16,269 bases of DNA from an uncultured Eisenbergiella sp. Its GTDB lineage: Bacteria; Bacillota; Clostridia; Lachnospirales; Lachnospiraceae. This document shows positions 1 to 7,187 of the stretch, piece after piece; the first letter of the stretch is position 1; each line of letters begins with the position of its first letter. Both the position numbers and the translations under genes were made by a program. The notes below the pieces were generated by a model. That model worked only from the letters and a program-made list of their open reading frames with translations, had not been told where the DNA came from and searched no databases. The stretch spans positions 1-16,269 of the forward strand of contig CANQTI010000016.1 in the NCBI GenBank assembly GCA_947626725.1, in the 5' to 3' direction.

Positions 1-378
1 CAGATCCCGGGAGAGGTGATCTCCAACAAGCTGTATCAGCTGGATTATCTGCTCCAGCGCATTTTCATGGTGCTCAAGAAGCATCCGGAAAAATGTCCGC
101 AGATGCGCAAATTCATGGATTATTATCTGCCCGCCACAGTGAAGCTGGTGGAATCCTATGCGGATTTTGAGCGGGCCGGGGTACAGGGAGAGAACATAAA
201 GGGCGCCAGGGAAGAGATCGAAAGGACGATGGACACCATCAATCAGGCGTTTGAAAAGCTGCTGGACGACATGTATCAGGACGCGGCTCTCGAGGCCACG
301 GCCGACGCCAGGGTGCTGAAGACGGTCCTGGCGCAGGACGGATACGGGCAGAAGGATTTTGATACGGATCGCCCGTGA
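1..378 (+). CDS. xpaC: XpaC-like protein, C-terminal part (gene cut by window start)
   Basis: The frame is open from base 1 and stops at 376-378, so the 5' end lies outside the window; the GTG at 16 is internal. The visible part reads IPGEVISNKLYQLD, then KHPEKCPQMRKFMDYYLPAT and KLVESYADFE. This pattern (kl-x-x-l...P-x-k...lrkFm-x-YYLPttlKLv-x-x-Y) is what I know from the XpaC family, named after 5-bromo-4-chloroindolyl phosphate hydrolysis in Bacillus. The biochemical role of the family is not settled. The remaining sequence is a charged, helical tail of the kind seen in cytoplasmic or membrane-peripheral proteins. The neighbour supports the call, because in Bacillus subtilis xpaC also sits directly before a telA homologue (yaaN). 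The gap to the preferred telA start is 62 nt, so the two are probably co-transcribed. Confidence 0.82.
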   Translation, partial: QIPGEVISNKLYQLDYLLQRIFMVLKKHPEKCPQMRKFMDYYLPATVKLVESYADFERAGVQGENIKGAREEIERTMDTINQAFEKLLDDMYQDAALEATADARVLKTVLAQDGYGQKDFDTDRP

Positions 379-440
379 GCGCAGCGGTGTTTTTCATGGC
401 ACATGACAATAGAGAAACGGAAGAAAGAAGGTATGGCAAA

Positions 441-1601
441 ATGGCAACGGATCTGGAGGCATTGTTAAAAGAAGCGCCCACGCTCACGCTGGAGCCCTTC
501 CCGCAGGAGAAGCAGGAGGTCGCGGCGGAAACGGTGCAAAAGCCTGAGGCAAAGGACGCGGCGGAGGATATGAAGGCTGCCCTGACGCCGGAAGAGCAGC
601 GGATGGTGGATGAGTTCGCGAAGCAAATCGACATCACCAATTCTCAGATGGTGCTGCAGTACGGCGCCAGCTCGCAGAAGAAGATCGCGGATTTCTCGGA
701 GGCGGCGCTGGGCAATGTGCGCACCAAGGATCTGGGAGAGATCGGTGACAGCCTTGCCATGGTAGTCACGGAGCTGAAGAGCATCGACGAGGAAGAGGAA
801 GAAAAGGGCTTCCTGGGACTCTTTAAAAAGAACACAAACCGCCTTGCCAGCATGAAGGCAAAATACGCAAAGGCGGAGGGAAATGTGGATCGTATCTGTA
901 AGGTTTTGGAGGGACATCAGATCCAGCTCTTAAAGGACGCGGCTATGCTGGACCAGATGTATCAGCTGAATTTGAACTATTACAAAGAGCTGTCCATGTA
1001 CATTCTGGCGGGGAAACAGAAGCTGGAAGAGGTTCGCACGAAGGAGCTGCCTGAGCTTTTGGCGCGGGCGGAGCGCAGCGGTCTTCCCGAGGATACCCAG
1101 AAGGCGAAGGACATGGCGGAGCTCTGCAACCGCTTCGAGAAGAAGGTTTACGATCTGGAGCTGACCCGGACCGTGGCGATGCAGATGGCGCCGCAGATCC
1201 GCCTGATTCAGAACAACGATACCGTGATGTCTGAAAAGATCCAGTCTACTTTGGTGAACACCATACCGCTCTGGAAGAGTCAGATGGTGCTGGCCATCGG
1301 CGTGGACCATTCAGCAAAGGCCGCGAAGGCGCAGCGGGAAGTGACGGATATGACCAATGAGCTGCTGCGCAGGAACGCGGAGACCCTGAAAATGGCTACC
1401 GTGGAGACGGCGAAGGAATCTGAACGGGGTATCGTGGACATCGAAACGCTGAAGCAGACGAACGAGACGCTGATCTCCACGTTGGATGAGGTGATGCGTA
1501 TTCAGGAGGATGGGCGCACGAAGCGCCGCGAAGCGGAGGCGGAACTGGTGCAGATCGAGGATGCCATGCGTTCCAAGCTCATGGAGATGAGTCGGAAATA
1601 A
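441..1601 (+). CDS. telA: TelA-family toxic anion resistance protein
   Basis: A 386-residue protein, close to the usual length of the TelA/YaaN family (about 360-400). The start at 441 is chosen over an in-frame GTG at 375 because AGAAGG lies 9 nt upstream and because the product then begins MATDLEALLKEAPTLTLEPF, a TLTLxPF opening that I associate with clostridial TelA proteins. The body is acidic and almost wholly helical, with EEEEEKGFLGLFKKN followed by long heptad-like helices (SMKAKYAKAEGNVDRICKVL, YYKELSMYILAGKQKLEEVR) and the conserved middle LTRTVAMQMAPQIRLIQNN, with IPLWKSQMVLA after it. Family members were first linked to tellurite resistance, but are widespread cytoplasmic proteins associated with envelope stress and often paired with XpaC. 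No signal peptide or membrane segment is visible. The alternative GTG at 375 would overlap the xpaC stop as GTGA but has no ribosome site. Confidence 0.9.
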   Translation: MATDLEALLKEAPTLTLEPFPQEKQEVAAETVQKPEAKDAAEDMKAALTPEEQRMVDEFAKQIDITNSQMVLQYGASSQKKIADFSEAALGNVRTKDLGEIGDSLAMVVTELKSIDEEEEEKGFLGLFKKNTNRLASMKAKYAKAEGNVDRICKVLEGHQIQLLKDAAMLDQMYQLNLNYYKELSMYILAGKQKLEEVRTKELPELLARAERSGLPEDTQKAKDMAELCNRFEKKVYDLELTRTVAMQMAPQIRLIQNNDTVMSEKIQSTLVNTIPLWKSQMVLAIGVDHSAKAAKAQREVTDMTNELLRRNAETLKMATVETAKESERGIVDIETLKQTNETLISTLDEVMRIQEDGRTKRREAEAELVQIEDAMRSKLMEMSRK

Positions 1602-1837
1602 GGGGAAGGGGACCGTTTTTTGGAAGGCGGAATTCTTTTAAAAACGGGATCCAGATGTTTTGCTTTTCGGAAAAAGCTGATCTGAACGCGAAGAGGGAGC
1701 GGAAACGACGAGGACGCTTATTGCTGGAAGCGATGAAAAAGGGAATTGACATGCCCGTGAAATTGCTCCAGAATTCAGGCGGCGTCACGTTATTCTCTCC
1801 CTTTTTTTCTGCAGGGGGTCTGCCGCTTGACGCGAAA

Positions 1838-1866
1838 TTGCGTTTTTTTTGCGAAATGGTTATGAT
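1838..1866 (+). promoter_or_regulatory. Possible upstream sigma-A promoter
   Basis: TTGCGT (1838-1843), 17-nt spacer, TATGAT (1861-1866). The elements match the consensus 4/6 and 5/6 and the spacing is ideal. It sits about 65 nt upstream of the stronger candidate at 1905, so it may be a second start for the same operon or a chance match in A/T-rich sequence. Confidence 0.35.
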
Positions 1867-1904
1867 ACGTGCGCTGTATACGCGATTTATTCGTTTTTTA
1901 AAGG

Positions 1905-1932
1905 TTGCAAAAAAACGGTATGGTGTTATAAT
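1905..1932 (+). promoter_or_regulatory. Sigma-A promoter for the surface-protein operon
   Basis: TTGCAA (1905-1910), 16-nt spacer, perfect TATAAT (1927-1932) preceded by TGT (1924-1926), which gives an extended -10. Transcription would start near 1939-1941, leaving a leader of about 47 nt before the ATG at 1987. It is the best promoter in the window and the only strong one before 10798, so it probably drives the run from the peptidase gene to the CvfB-like gene. Confidence 0.75.
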
Positions 1933-1986
1933 ATCCTAGATGGACTGTGGACATCGGGAGTTTAGAGATAGGAGCGTAATATTCTG

Positions 1987-4770
1987 ATGCGCAAAAAGCG
2001 TAGGAAAGCATACAGGCTGAGAAGGTACAATCCGATCGGCTATGAGACAAAGGCCACCGGGTTGGAACGGCGCAGAAGAAGAAGGCGGATGATTATTGAG
2101 GCGCTGGCCACTCTTGGCTGCATTGCTGTCGTCGCGCTGGTCCTGACGCTGGGAACATCCGGCGTTTTTTCCTGGTATTTGCATACATTGCGTCTGGAGC
2201 TTGGCGGAGGGGATTTGGAAATCTGTCTGGAAGGGGATCGCATGTCCCTGGTATGGCCGGAGGCGGAAGGTCTGGATGACTGTCAGGTTTTTCGGTACGA
2301 TCCCGCGGCTGAGGATTATACGTACTGCGGACAGTTCGATGATACGGAGCTGGTCCTGGAAGGGATTACGGCGGGGGAAGAGCTTGGGTTGAAGTTTCAG
2401 GCGGTCCGCAGTGTATCCCTGTTGGGACGCGAGTTTGAACTCAAAGGATTTGAACGGCAGGTGACCGTCGTGCCTGTGGAACTGGACGCGCCCATGTTGG
2501 TAAAGGGCACGGACAGTGAAGGCAACGTCATGATGGTGAGCTGGGCTACCGATGCGAGAGATAAATATGAAGTCTATATGATGGATAACAGCGGCGAATG
2601 GAAGCTGCTTTCCATCACGGACAGAGGACAGGTCGAGCTGAATTTCACGGATCAGATCAACGATGCCGGCTGGGACGGTTCGGTCCGTCTGGCAGTGCGT
2701 GTCAGACGGGAAGGGGAAGACTATGTTCTCTACAGCGGGATGTCGGAGACCGCGGAGATCGATCAGAGCTATCTGGTCTATCAGAACAGCGAACTGGGGC
2801 TCGTCTGGGAGAAAACAGGAGAATGTCAGTACCGGTTCGGCTGGAAACGGACTGGCGGCGAATATTATGAGGTGCAGCAGTGGTCGGAGCGGGATCAGGC
2901 ATGGGAAACCCGGCAGGTATATGACAGCACTGCGGAGTCGATGCAGTACGAGACGGGACGGCTCGCCTCCAGCACGGAGATGCGGTTCCGCGTGGTTGCC
3001 TATGACAGTGAGGCGCAGCGGGACGCGGGAGAGTTTGTAACGGAGCCTGCGGAGGTGCGCTTCCGTACGGATCTTTCCATATTGTATTGTACGGTGTGGC
3101 CTGTCATAACGCTCACTTTGACTTCGGATGCGGATGGCTCCGGTTCTTTGGCGCAGATCCCGGAGGGTACGGCGCTTTGTGTGCTGGGTGAGGAGAACGG
3201 GCGGTTCCAGGTCCGTTACAAAGGGACTTACGGATATGTGGATTCCAATTATTGTATGATCAATCTTCCGGAGTATCTGGGTGATCTGTGCGATTACAGC
3301 ATTGAGAACAGTTATCGTTCCATCTTTCGGGTGCACGGATACGATATTCCGAATATTACAGACGGCGTAGTGCGCGGCTATGAAGGGATCTATCTGGGGA
3401 ATCATGATTACCTGGTGCCGTATCTGTATCCCTGTACCGCAAAGCTTCTGCAGGCGGCCGAGAATGTCCGGGAGGATGGATACTGTCTGCATATTTATGA
3501 TGCGTTTCGTCCCAATGAGGCCTCTCGCTATCTGTACAGCACTATGGAAGGGCTGATGAATTATCCGGTTCCGGAGAAGAAGGAACAGAGCGAGCCGGCG
3601 GCGGACGGACAGGATCTTTCTGCCGGCGGAGAAGGCGGCGGGGAGGAAGGCGAAAATCAGGGCAGTCAGGGGACACAGGGCACATATGGCGGCCTGACGC
3701 CGGAGGTTCTCGCCATGCTGAAAAATATGACGCCTATGGAGCTGCAGATGCGGAGCCTGACACAGGCGACGGCGGTGGCCCTCCGGTCTCTTTCTGTGGA
3801 TTCCATGCTTCTGCTGCGCGGCATGAGCGCGGAGGAGTTCGCTGTATTTCGGTCTCTTTCCCTGGACTCCCTGATCGCGACGGGACTGTTTTACGGAGAG
3901 GACAGCATTGTTTCGGCAGAGAACGACGGGATAGAAGGAGCAGATCTGTCCCGGACAGATGGAAATGCAGACCGCACGGCGGAGGGACGGTTTTATACGG
4001 CGGAAGGGATGCTTCCGGCGGCAGATCCCACGACCGGTCAGGTCATTCCCGGAGCGGATCCCGCAGCAGGGCAGAGCGTGCCCGGTGCGGATCCGGCGGC
4101 CGGCCAGGCAATTCCGGGAACGGATCCCGCGGCTGGCATCGGACAGACCGTACCGAGTGCGGACCCGACAGCAGGTCAACCCGTTCCGTCCGCAGCGCCT
4201 ACGGCGGAGATGCTCCGGAAGTTCGCGCGGTTTTCCCGTGATGAGCTGATGCTGCTCAAATCCCTCTCAGCGGAGGAACTGACCTACGGGAAGCTCTATC
4301 TGCAGGAGAATATGCAGACCTACAGCATGGTCATGCTGAACGAGAATTTCCGGCTGGGCAGTTTCCTGGCAGCCTCGGTTTCCGCTCACAACCGCGGGAT
4401 CGCCGTGGACCTGACGCTGGAGCGGCTGGACAACGGCCAGGATCTGACGATGCAGACGGACATGCACGACTTAAGCTGGCACGCGGCGCTGACGCAGAAT
4501 AACGGCAACGCGAATCTGTTGGCGGAGTATATGAAGGGTGTAGGTTTCAACGATCTGATTTCCGAGTGGTGGCATTTCCAGGATGACGCGACCAGGGAGG
4601 CCATCGGGCTGGACTCCTATATGACGGAGGGCGTGGAGATCACAGGCTGGAAAAAGGACGATAACGGCTGGAAATACCGTCTGGAGGACGGCACTTATTA
4701 TACGGATACGACGGTCACAGTGGAGGGCCAGGAATGTACTTTTGATGCAGACGGATACTGCGTGGAGTGA
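1987..4770 (+). CDS. Membrane-anchored VanX/VanY-type (M15) D-Ala-D-Ala peptidase with large repeat insert and wall-binding tail
   Basis: 927 residues. Residues 1-34 are strongly basic, with seven Arg at 28-34, followed by one membrane segment (about 35-58), so the rest is outside the cell. Two or three FN3-like beta domains (about 70-360) lead to an SH3-like domain (about 368-426, ending GTYGYVDSNY). The catalytic domain has YDAFRP (Arg508, matching the VanX transition-state Arg), SAHNRGIAVD (Zn ligands His801 and Asp808) and EWWHF (Glu860 base, His863 Zn ligand), so the active site looks complete. DLTL and EWWH favour the VanX dipeptidase side over VanY. About 240 residues (527-765) are inserted between the Arg and zinc motifs, where VanX has only a few dozen. 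Residues 887-927 form a wall-binding repeat (GWKKDDNGWKYRLEDGTYY). AGGAG lies 12 nt before the ATG. By family it should trim peptidoglycan D-Ala-D-Ala ends. Nothing here suggests a vancomycin resistance cluster. Confidence 0.85.
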   Translation: MRKKRRKAYRLRRYNPIGYETKATGLERRRRRRRMIIEALATLGCIAVVALVLTLGTSGVFSWYLHTLRLELGGGDLEICLEGDRMSLVWPEAEGLDDCQVFRYDPAAEDYTYCGQFDDTELVLEGITAGEELGLKFQAVRSVSLLGREFELKGFERQVTVVPVELDAPMLVKGTDSEGNVMMVSWATDARDKYEVYMMDNSGEWKLLSITDRGQVELNFTDQINDAGWDGSVRLAVRVRREGEDYVLYSGMSETAEIDQSYLVYQNSELGLVWEKTGECQYRFGWKRTGGEYYEVQQWSERDQAWETRQVYDSTAESMQYETGRLASSTEMRFRVVAYDSEAQRDAGEFVTEPAEVRFRTDLSILYCTVWPVITLTLTSDADGSGSLAQIPEGTALCVLGEENGRFQVRYKGTYGYVDSNYCMINLPEYLGDLCDYSIENSYRSIFRVHGYDIPNITDGVVRGYEGIYLGNHDYLVPYLYPCTAKLLQAAENVREDGYCLHIYDAFRPNEASRYLYSTMEGLMNYPVPEKKEQSEPAADGQDLSAGGEGGGEEGENQGSQGTQGTYGGLTPEVLAMLKNMTPMELQMRSLTQATAVALRSLSVDSMLLLRGMSAEEFAVFRSLSLDSLIATGLFYGEDSIVSAENDGIEGADLSRTDGNADRTAEGRFYTAEGMLPAADPTTGQVIPGADPAAGQSVPGADPAAGQAIPGTDPAAGIGQTVPSADPTAGQPVPSAAPTAEMLRKFARFSRDELMLLKSLSAEELTYGKLYLQENMQTYSMVMLNENFRLGSFLAASVSAHNRGIAVDLTLERLDNGQDLTMQTDMHDLSWHAALTQNNGNANLLAEYMKGVGFNDLISEWWHFQDDATREAIGLDSYMTEGVEITGWKKDDNGWKYRLEDGTYYTDTTVTVEGQECTFDADGYCVE
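3694..3888 (+). repeat. 11-residue helical repeat, first block (inside the M15 peptidase)
   Basis: Residues 570-634 of the peptidase read as consecutive units of about 11 residues: LTPEVLAMLKN, MTPMELQMRS (one short), LTQATAVALRS, LSVDSMLLLRG, MSAEEFAVFRS, LSLDSLIATGL. The consensus is [LM]-[ST]-x-[DE]-x-[LFM]-x-x-[LF]-[RK]-[SGN]. At DNA level CGGTCTCTTTC occurs at 3784-3794 and again at 3850-3860, exactly 66 nt (two units) apart, which suggests duplication. Three more units of the same pattern lie at 4198-4296 (PTAEMLRKFAR, FSRDELMLLKS, LSAEELTYGKL). Confidence 0.75.
4021..4206 (+). repeat. 33-nt tandem repeat coding ADPxxGQxxPG units
   Basis: Five full copies and one partial: 4021-4053, 4054-4086, 4087-4119, 4120-4158 (39 nt, with an extra Ile-Gly), 4159-4191, then a degenerate remnant. 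Translated units are ADPTTGQVIPG, ADPAAGQSVPG, ADPAAGQAIPG, TDPAAGIGQTVPS and ADPTAGQPVPS. Each of the first four holds GATCC near its start. The unit is Pro/Gly/Ala-rich and would form an extended, flexible spacer. It lies between the two blocks of the helical 11-residue repeat. Confidence 0.92.
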
Positions 4771-4785
4771 GGAGGAAGAGGAAAG

Positions 4786-5658
4786 GTGAACAGATACAAG
4801 ATATGGTTGGCTGGGCTGCTCGCGGCGGCCGGCCTGTTTCTGGGAGGCCAGATGACAGTGCGCGCGCAGGAAAGCGTTTCGTTCGGTTTCGTACAGATGC
4901 CCCAGGGCGTGATGTGGAAAAACGCGGACGGAACCTGGGCGCAGGATGAATGGATCCAGATCCTGGGGCTGAGCTATCATGTGGATCAGAACGGCTATAT
5001 CCAGACGGGAATGACGCAGGTGGAGGATAAAGTCTATTATCTTTTGCCGGAGGGCAGGCTGTATACCGGTTGGCTCACTCTGGGGGAAGACCTCTACTAT
5101 TTCCGGGAGGACGGAACGATGGCGGCGGATACGGCCATAGGGACCTGGCTTCTGGGAAAGGACGGCAAACTCATCCCGCAGGTGGGACAGCCGCTGCCCA
5201 CAGAGGTTTCTCCGCTGCAGATGCTGGTCAGCCAGATTCTGTCCGAGATCGTGACGCCGGAAATGACGCAGGAACAGAAGCTGAGGGCCTGCTACGATTA
5301 TATGATGGACCGCTGCAGCTATAAGAGAAGCTATGAAAAGCCTTCCGGGGACTGGACCGGGACTTATGCCGCGGATATCTTGACTACCGGAAAAGGAAAC
5401 TGTTATCGGTTTGCTTCCGGTTTCGCTTATCTGGCTAAAGGGCTTGGCTATGAGTCCAGGGTGGCTACCGGACAGATCAAATCCAAAAAGGGCGGGGTGA
5501 CGCCGCACGGCTGGACGGAGATCAAAATCGGCGATGTCTGGTATCTGTTTGATGCGGACATGCAGGATTCCAACGGCAGGGATTATTATATGAAAACCTA
5601 TGAAGCATATCCTACCAAGCCTCTGATCAAGGAGGCGGAATGGACGGTGCAGTTTTAG
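4786..5658 (+). CDS. Secreted transglutaminase-like protein with N-terminal wall-binding repeats
   Basis: 290 residues from a GTG start, chosen because GGAGG (4771-4775) ends 10 nt upstream and the product then opens with a clean signal peptide (cleavage likely after TVRA, residue 27). Residues about 38-130 hold choline-binding-like repeats (WKNADGTW, LSYHVDQNGYIQTG, YYLLPEGRLYTGW, LYYFREDGTM), which usually tether proteins to wall polymers. Residues about 140-285 form a transglutaminase-like domain with a plausible Cys-His-Asp triad: Cys206 in GKGNCYRFASGFAYLAKGLG, His241 in TPHGWTEI and Asp256 in WYLFDAD. Bacterial members of this fold include proteases as well as cross-linkers, so the reaction is not fixed by sequence. 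It lies 15 nt after the peptidase gene, which carries the same kind of wall-binding module, so the two products may be held at the same surface. Confidence 0.87.
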   Translation: MNRYKIWLAGLLAAAGLFLGGQMTVRAQESVSFGFVQMPQGVMWKNADGTWAQDEWIQILGLSYHVDQNGYIQTGMTQVEDKVYYLLPEGRLYTGWLTLGEDLYYFREDGTMAADTAIGTWLLGKDGKLIPQVGQPLPTEVSPLQMLVSQILSEIVTPEMTQEQKLRACYDYMMDRCSYKRSYEKPSGDWTGTYAADILTTGKGNCYRFASGFAYLAKGLGYESRVATGQIKSKKGGVTPHGWTEIKIGDVWYLFDADMQDSNGRDYYMKTYEAYPTKPLIKEAEWTVQF

Positions 5659-5679
5659 GAATCACAAGGAGGAGCGGCA

Positions 5680-7104
5680 ATGGCATTCAGTTCCGTGCCT
5701 TTTCTATTTGCCTTTTTCCCGGTGGTATTTCTGCTGCATTGCCTGATGCCGTCCGTGAGGGCAAAAAACTGGTTCCTGATTGCGGCTAGCCTATTGTTCT
5801 ATGCCTACGGGGAACCGGTCTATGTGTTTTTAATGATTGCGTGCGCTCTCCTGAATTATGTGATCGCACGTCTGTTTGCGGGGCGTGGCGAAAACGCAAA
5901 AAGAATGCTGCTGATTGCTGCGCTGATCGTTAATCTCGGCATACTGGGCGTATTTAAATACGCCGGGATGCTGGTGGAGACGGTGAACGGGCTGCTTGGC
6001 GCGGCCCTTCCGGTTCCGCAGATCCGTCTGCCCATAGGGATTTCCTTTTTCACCTTCCAGGCACTTTCTTATATGATCGACGTGTATCGGGGAAGGGTCG
6101 CTGCGGAAAAACGGTTTTCAAAGGTTCTGCTCTATATTTCTTTCTTCCCGCAGCTGATCGCGGGACCGATCATCAAATATATTGACGTGGCGGAACAGAT
6201 CGATTCCCGTCAGGTCCGGTTGGATCGGGTGGTGACGGGACTGCGGCGCTTTATTGTCGGGATGTCCAAAAAGGTGTTGATCTCCAATACCATGGGCGTG
6301 GCGGCGGATTATGTATTCGGACTTTCCGGAAATGAACTGGGGATCGCGGCGGCATGGCTGGGCGCGGTTTCCTATATGATGCAGATCTATTTTGACTTCA
6401 GCGGCTACAGCGATATGGCGATTGGACTGGGCAGGATGTTCGGCTTTGATTTCCAGGAGAATTTCCATTATCCCTACGCGGCGGTGAGCATGCAGGATTT
6501 CTGGCGCAGATGGCACATTTCCCTGACCAGCTGGTTCCGGGAATATCTCTATATTCCGCTGGGCGGCAATCGAAAGGGGAAAACCCGCACCTGGATCAAC
6601 CGATTGATTGTGTTCTTTTTCACCGGACTGTGGCACGGCGCCAATTGGACGTTTGTGCTCTGGGGACTGTATCATGGGGCGTTCCTCATCCTGGAGACGA
6701 ATGCGCCGAAGATGACGCAGAAAATGGGAATTTTCCGCAGGATCTATGTGCTTCTGGCAGTGTGCATCGGGTTCGTGATTTTTCGGGCGGACAGCGTGGG
6801 GCAGGCGTTCGTGGTGCTCCGGGCCATGTTTACCGGCTTCGGAGGCGGAGAGTTGGCGGCCGCGTCTGCTGCCGCTGTATGCAATGGGCTTTTTGTATTT
6901 ACATTGGTGACAGCGGCGATATGCGCGATGCCGGTCAGGGAATGGCTCCTGGCACTCTGGCAGCGAAAGGACGGTCCGGAAACGGAAAGGCGGGCTGCTT
7001 TCCGGCGGGGCGTTTCCTGTACGCTTTCCGTGTTCCTGCTGCTTTTGTGTATGATGAGTCTGGCGGGCGGAACCTACAATCCGTTTATTTATTTTCGCTT
7101 TTAA
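5680..7104 (+). CDS. MBOAT-family O-acyltransferase, AlgI/PatA-like
   Basis: 474 residues, the usual size for the AlgI branch of MBOAT proteins. The near-perfect ribosome site AAGGAGGAG (5666-5674) fixes the ATG. Many membrane helices are visible. Family motifs are present in order: IGISFFTFQALSYMIDVYRG, FFPQLIAGPI, QIYFDFSGYSDMAIG, DFWRRWHISLTSWFREYLYI with PLGGNR after it, and GLWHGANWTFVLWGLYHG. His279 (RRWH) and His319 (LWHGANW) correspond to the conserved histidines; the second is the essential one in AlgI. Such proteins move acyl groups, usually acetyl, across the membrane onto an extracytoplasmic polymer such as alginate, peptidoglycan or teichoic acid. The DHHW/AlgX-like gene that follows is the expected partner. 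The polymer acylated here is unknown; DltB is a relative, but no dltA, dltC or dltD is in the window. Confidence 0.93.
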   Translation: MAFSSVPFLFAFFPVVFLLHCLMPSVRAKNWFLIAASLLFYAYGEPVYVFLMIACALLNYVIARLFAGRGENAKRMLLIAALIVNLGILGVFKYAGMLVETVNGLLGAALPVPQIRLPIGISFFTFQALSYMIDVYRGRVAAEKRFSKVLLYISFFPQLIAGPIIKYIDVAEQIDSRQVRLDRVVTGLRRFIVGMSKKVLISNTMGVAADYVFGLSGNELGIAAAWLGAVSYMMQIYFDFSGYSDMAIGLGRMFGFDFQENFHYPYAAVSMQDFWRRWHISLTSWFREYLYIPLGGNRKGKTRTWINRLIVFFFTGLWHGANWTFVLWGLYHGAFLILETNAPKMTQKMGIFRRIYVLLAVCIGFVIFRADSVGQAFVVLRAMFTGFGGGELAAASAAAVCNGLFVFTLVTAAICAMPVREWLLALWQRKDGPETERRAAFRRGVSCTLSVFLLLLCMMSLAGGTYNPFIYFRF

Positions 7105-7187
7105 GGAAAACGGAGGTTTGTCTGTTCTGTCAGGGTATGATCGCTTAGGACTGTTTTCTGTTTGAGAGAATTGATGAAAGAGATGGG

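Larger units (their letters stand above)
1602..1986. other. Intergenic region between telA and the peptidase gene
   Basis: 385 nt without a convincing gene. A 94-codon open frame on the + strand (1655-1939) has no ribosome site, begins next to a hairpin and runs through both promoter candidates, so I do not call it. A short hairpin, GCTTTT (1662-1667) with AAAAGC (1672-1677), has no T-run after it. CCGTTTTT (1613-1620) can pair with AAAAACGG (1640-1647) across a 19-nt loop, which is a poor terminator. No clear terminator for telA is visible. The right half is A/T-rich and carries the two promoter candidates listed separately. Confidence 0.7.

Noticed and set aside
1746..1774. TTGACA-17-CAGAAT promoter
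   Set aside because: The -35 is perfect but the -10 is poor (CAGAAT), and a far better promoter lies at 1905-1932.
1655..1939. 94-codon + strand frame before the peptidase gene
   Set aside because: No ribosome site, no recognisable domain, and it runs through the best promoter in the window.
1936..4179. 747-codon open frame on the minus strand
   Set aside because: It is antisense to the peptidase gene, is rich in Arg, His, Pro and Ile in a mirror-codon pattern, and the + strand product has intact catalytic motifs and a promoter.
4021..4206. CRISPR array
   Set aside because: The 33-nt units are contiguous without spacers, in frame, and code for a Pro/Gly repeat.
1987..4770. Vancomycin resistance gene
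   Set aside because: Despite VanX/VanY-type motifs there is no vanH, D-Ala-D-Lac ligase or VanRS pair nearby, and the large wall-bound architecture is not that of a resistance enzyme.
6510..7148. 212-codon + strand frame inside the MBOAT gene
   Set aside because: Overlaps in another frame; the MBOAT frame carries the conserved histidine motifs.
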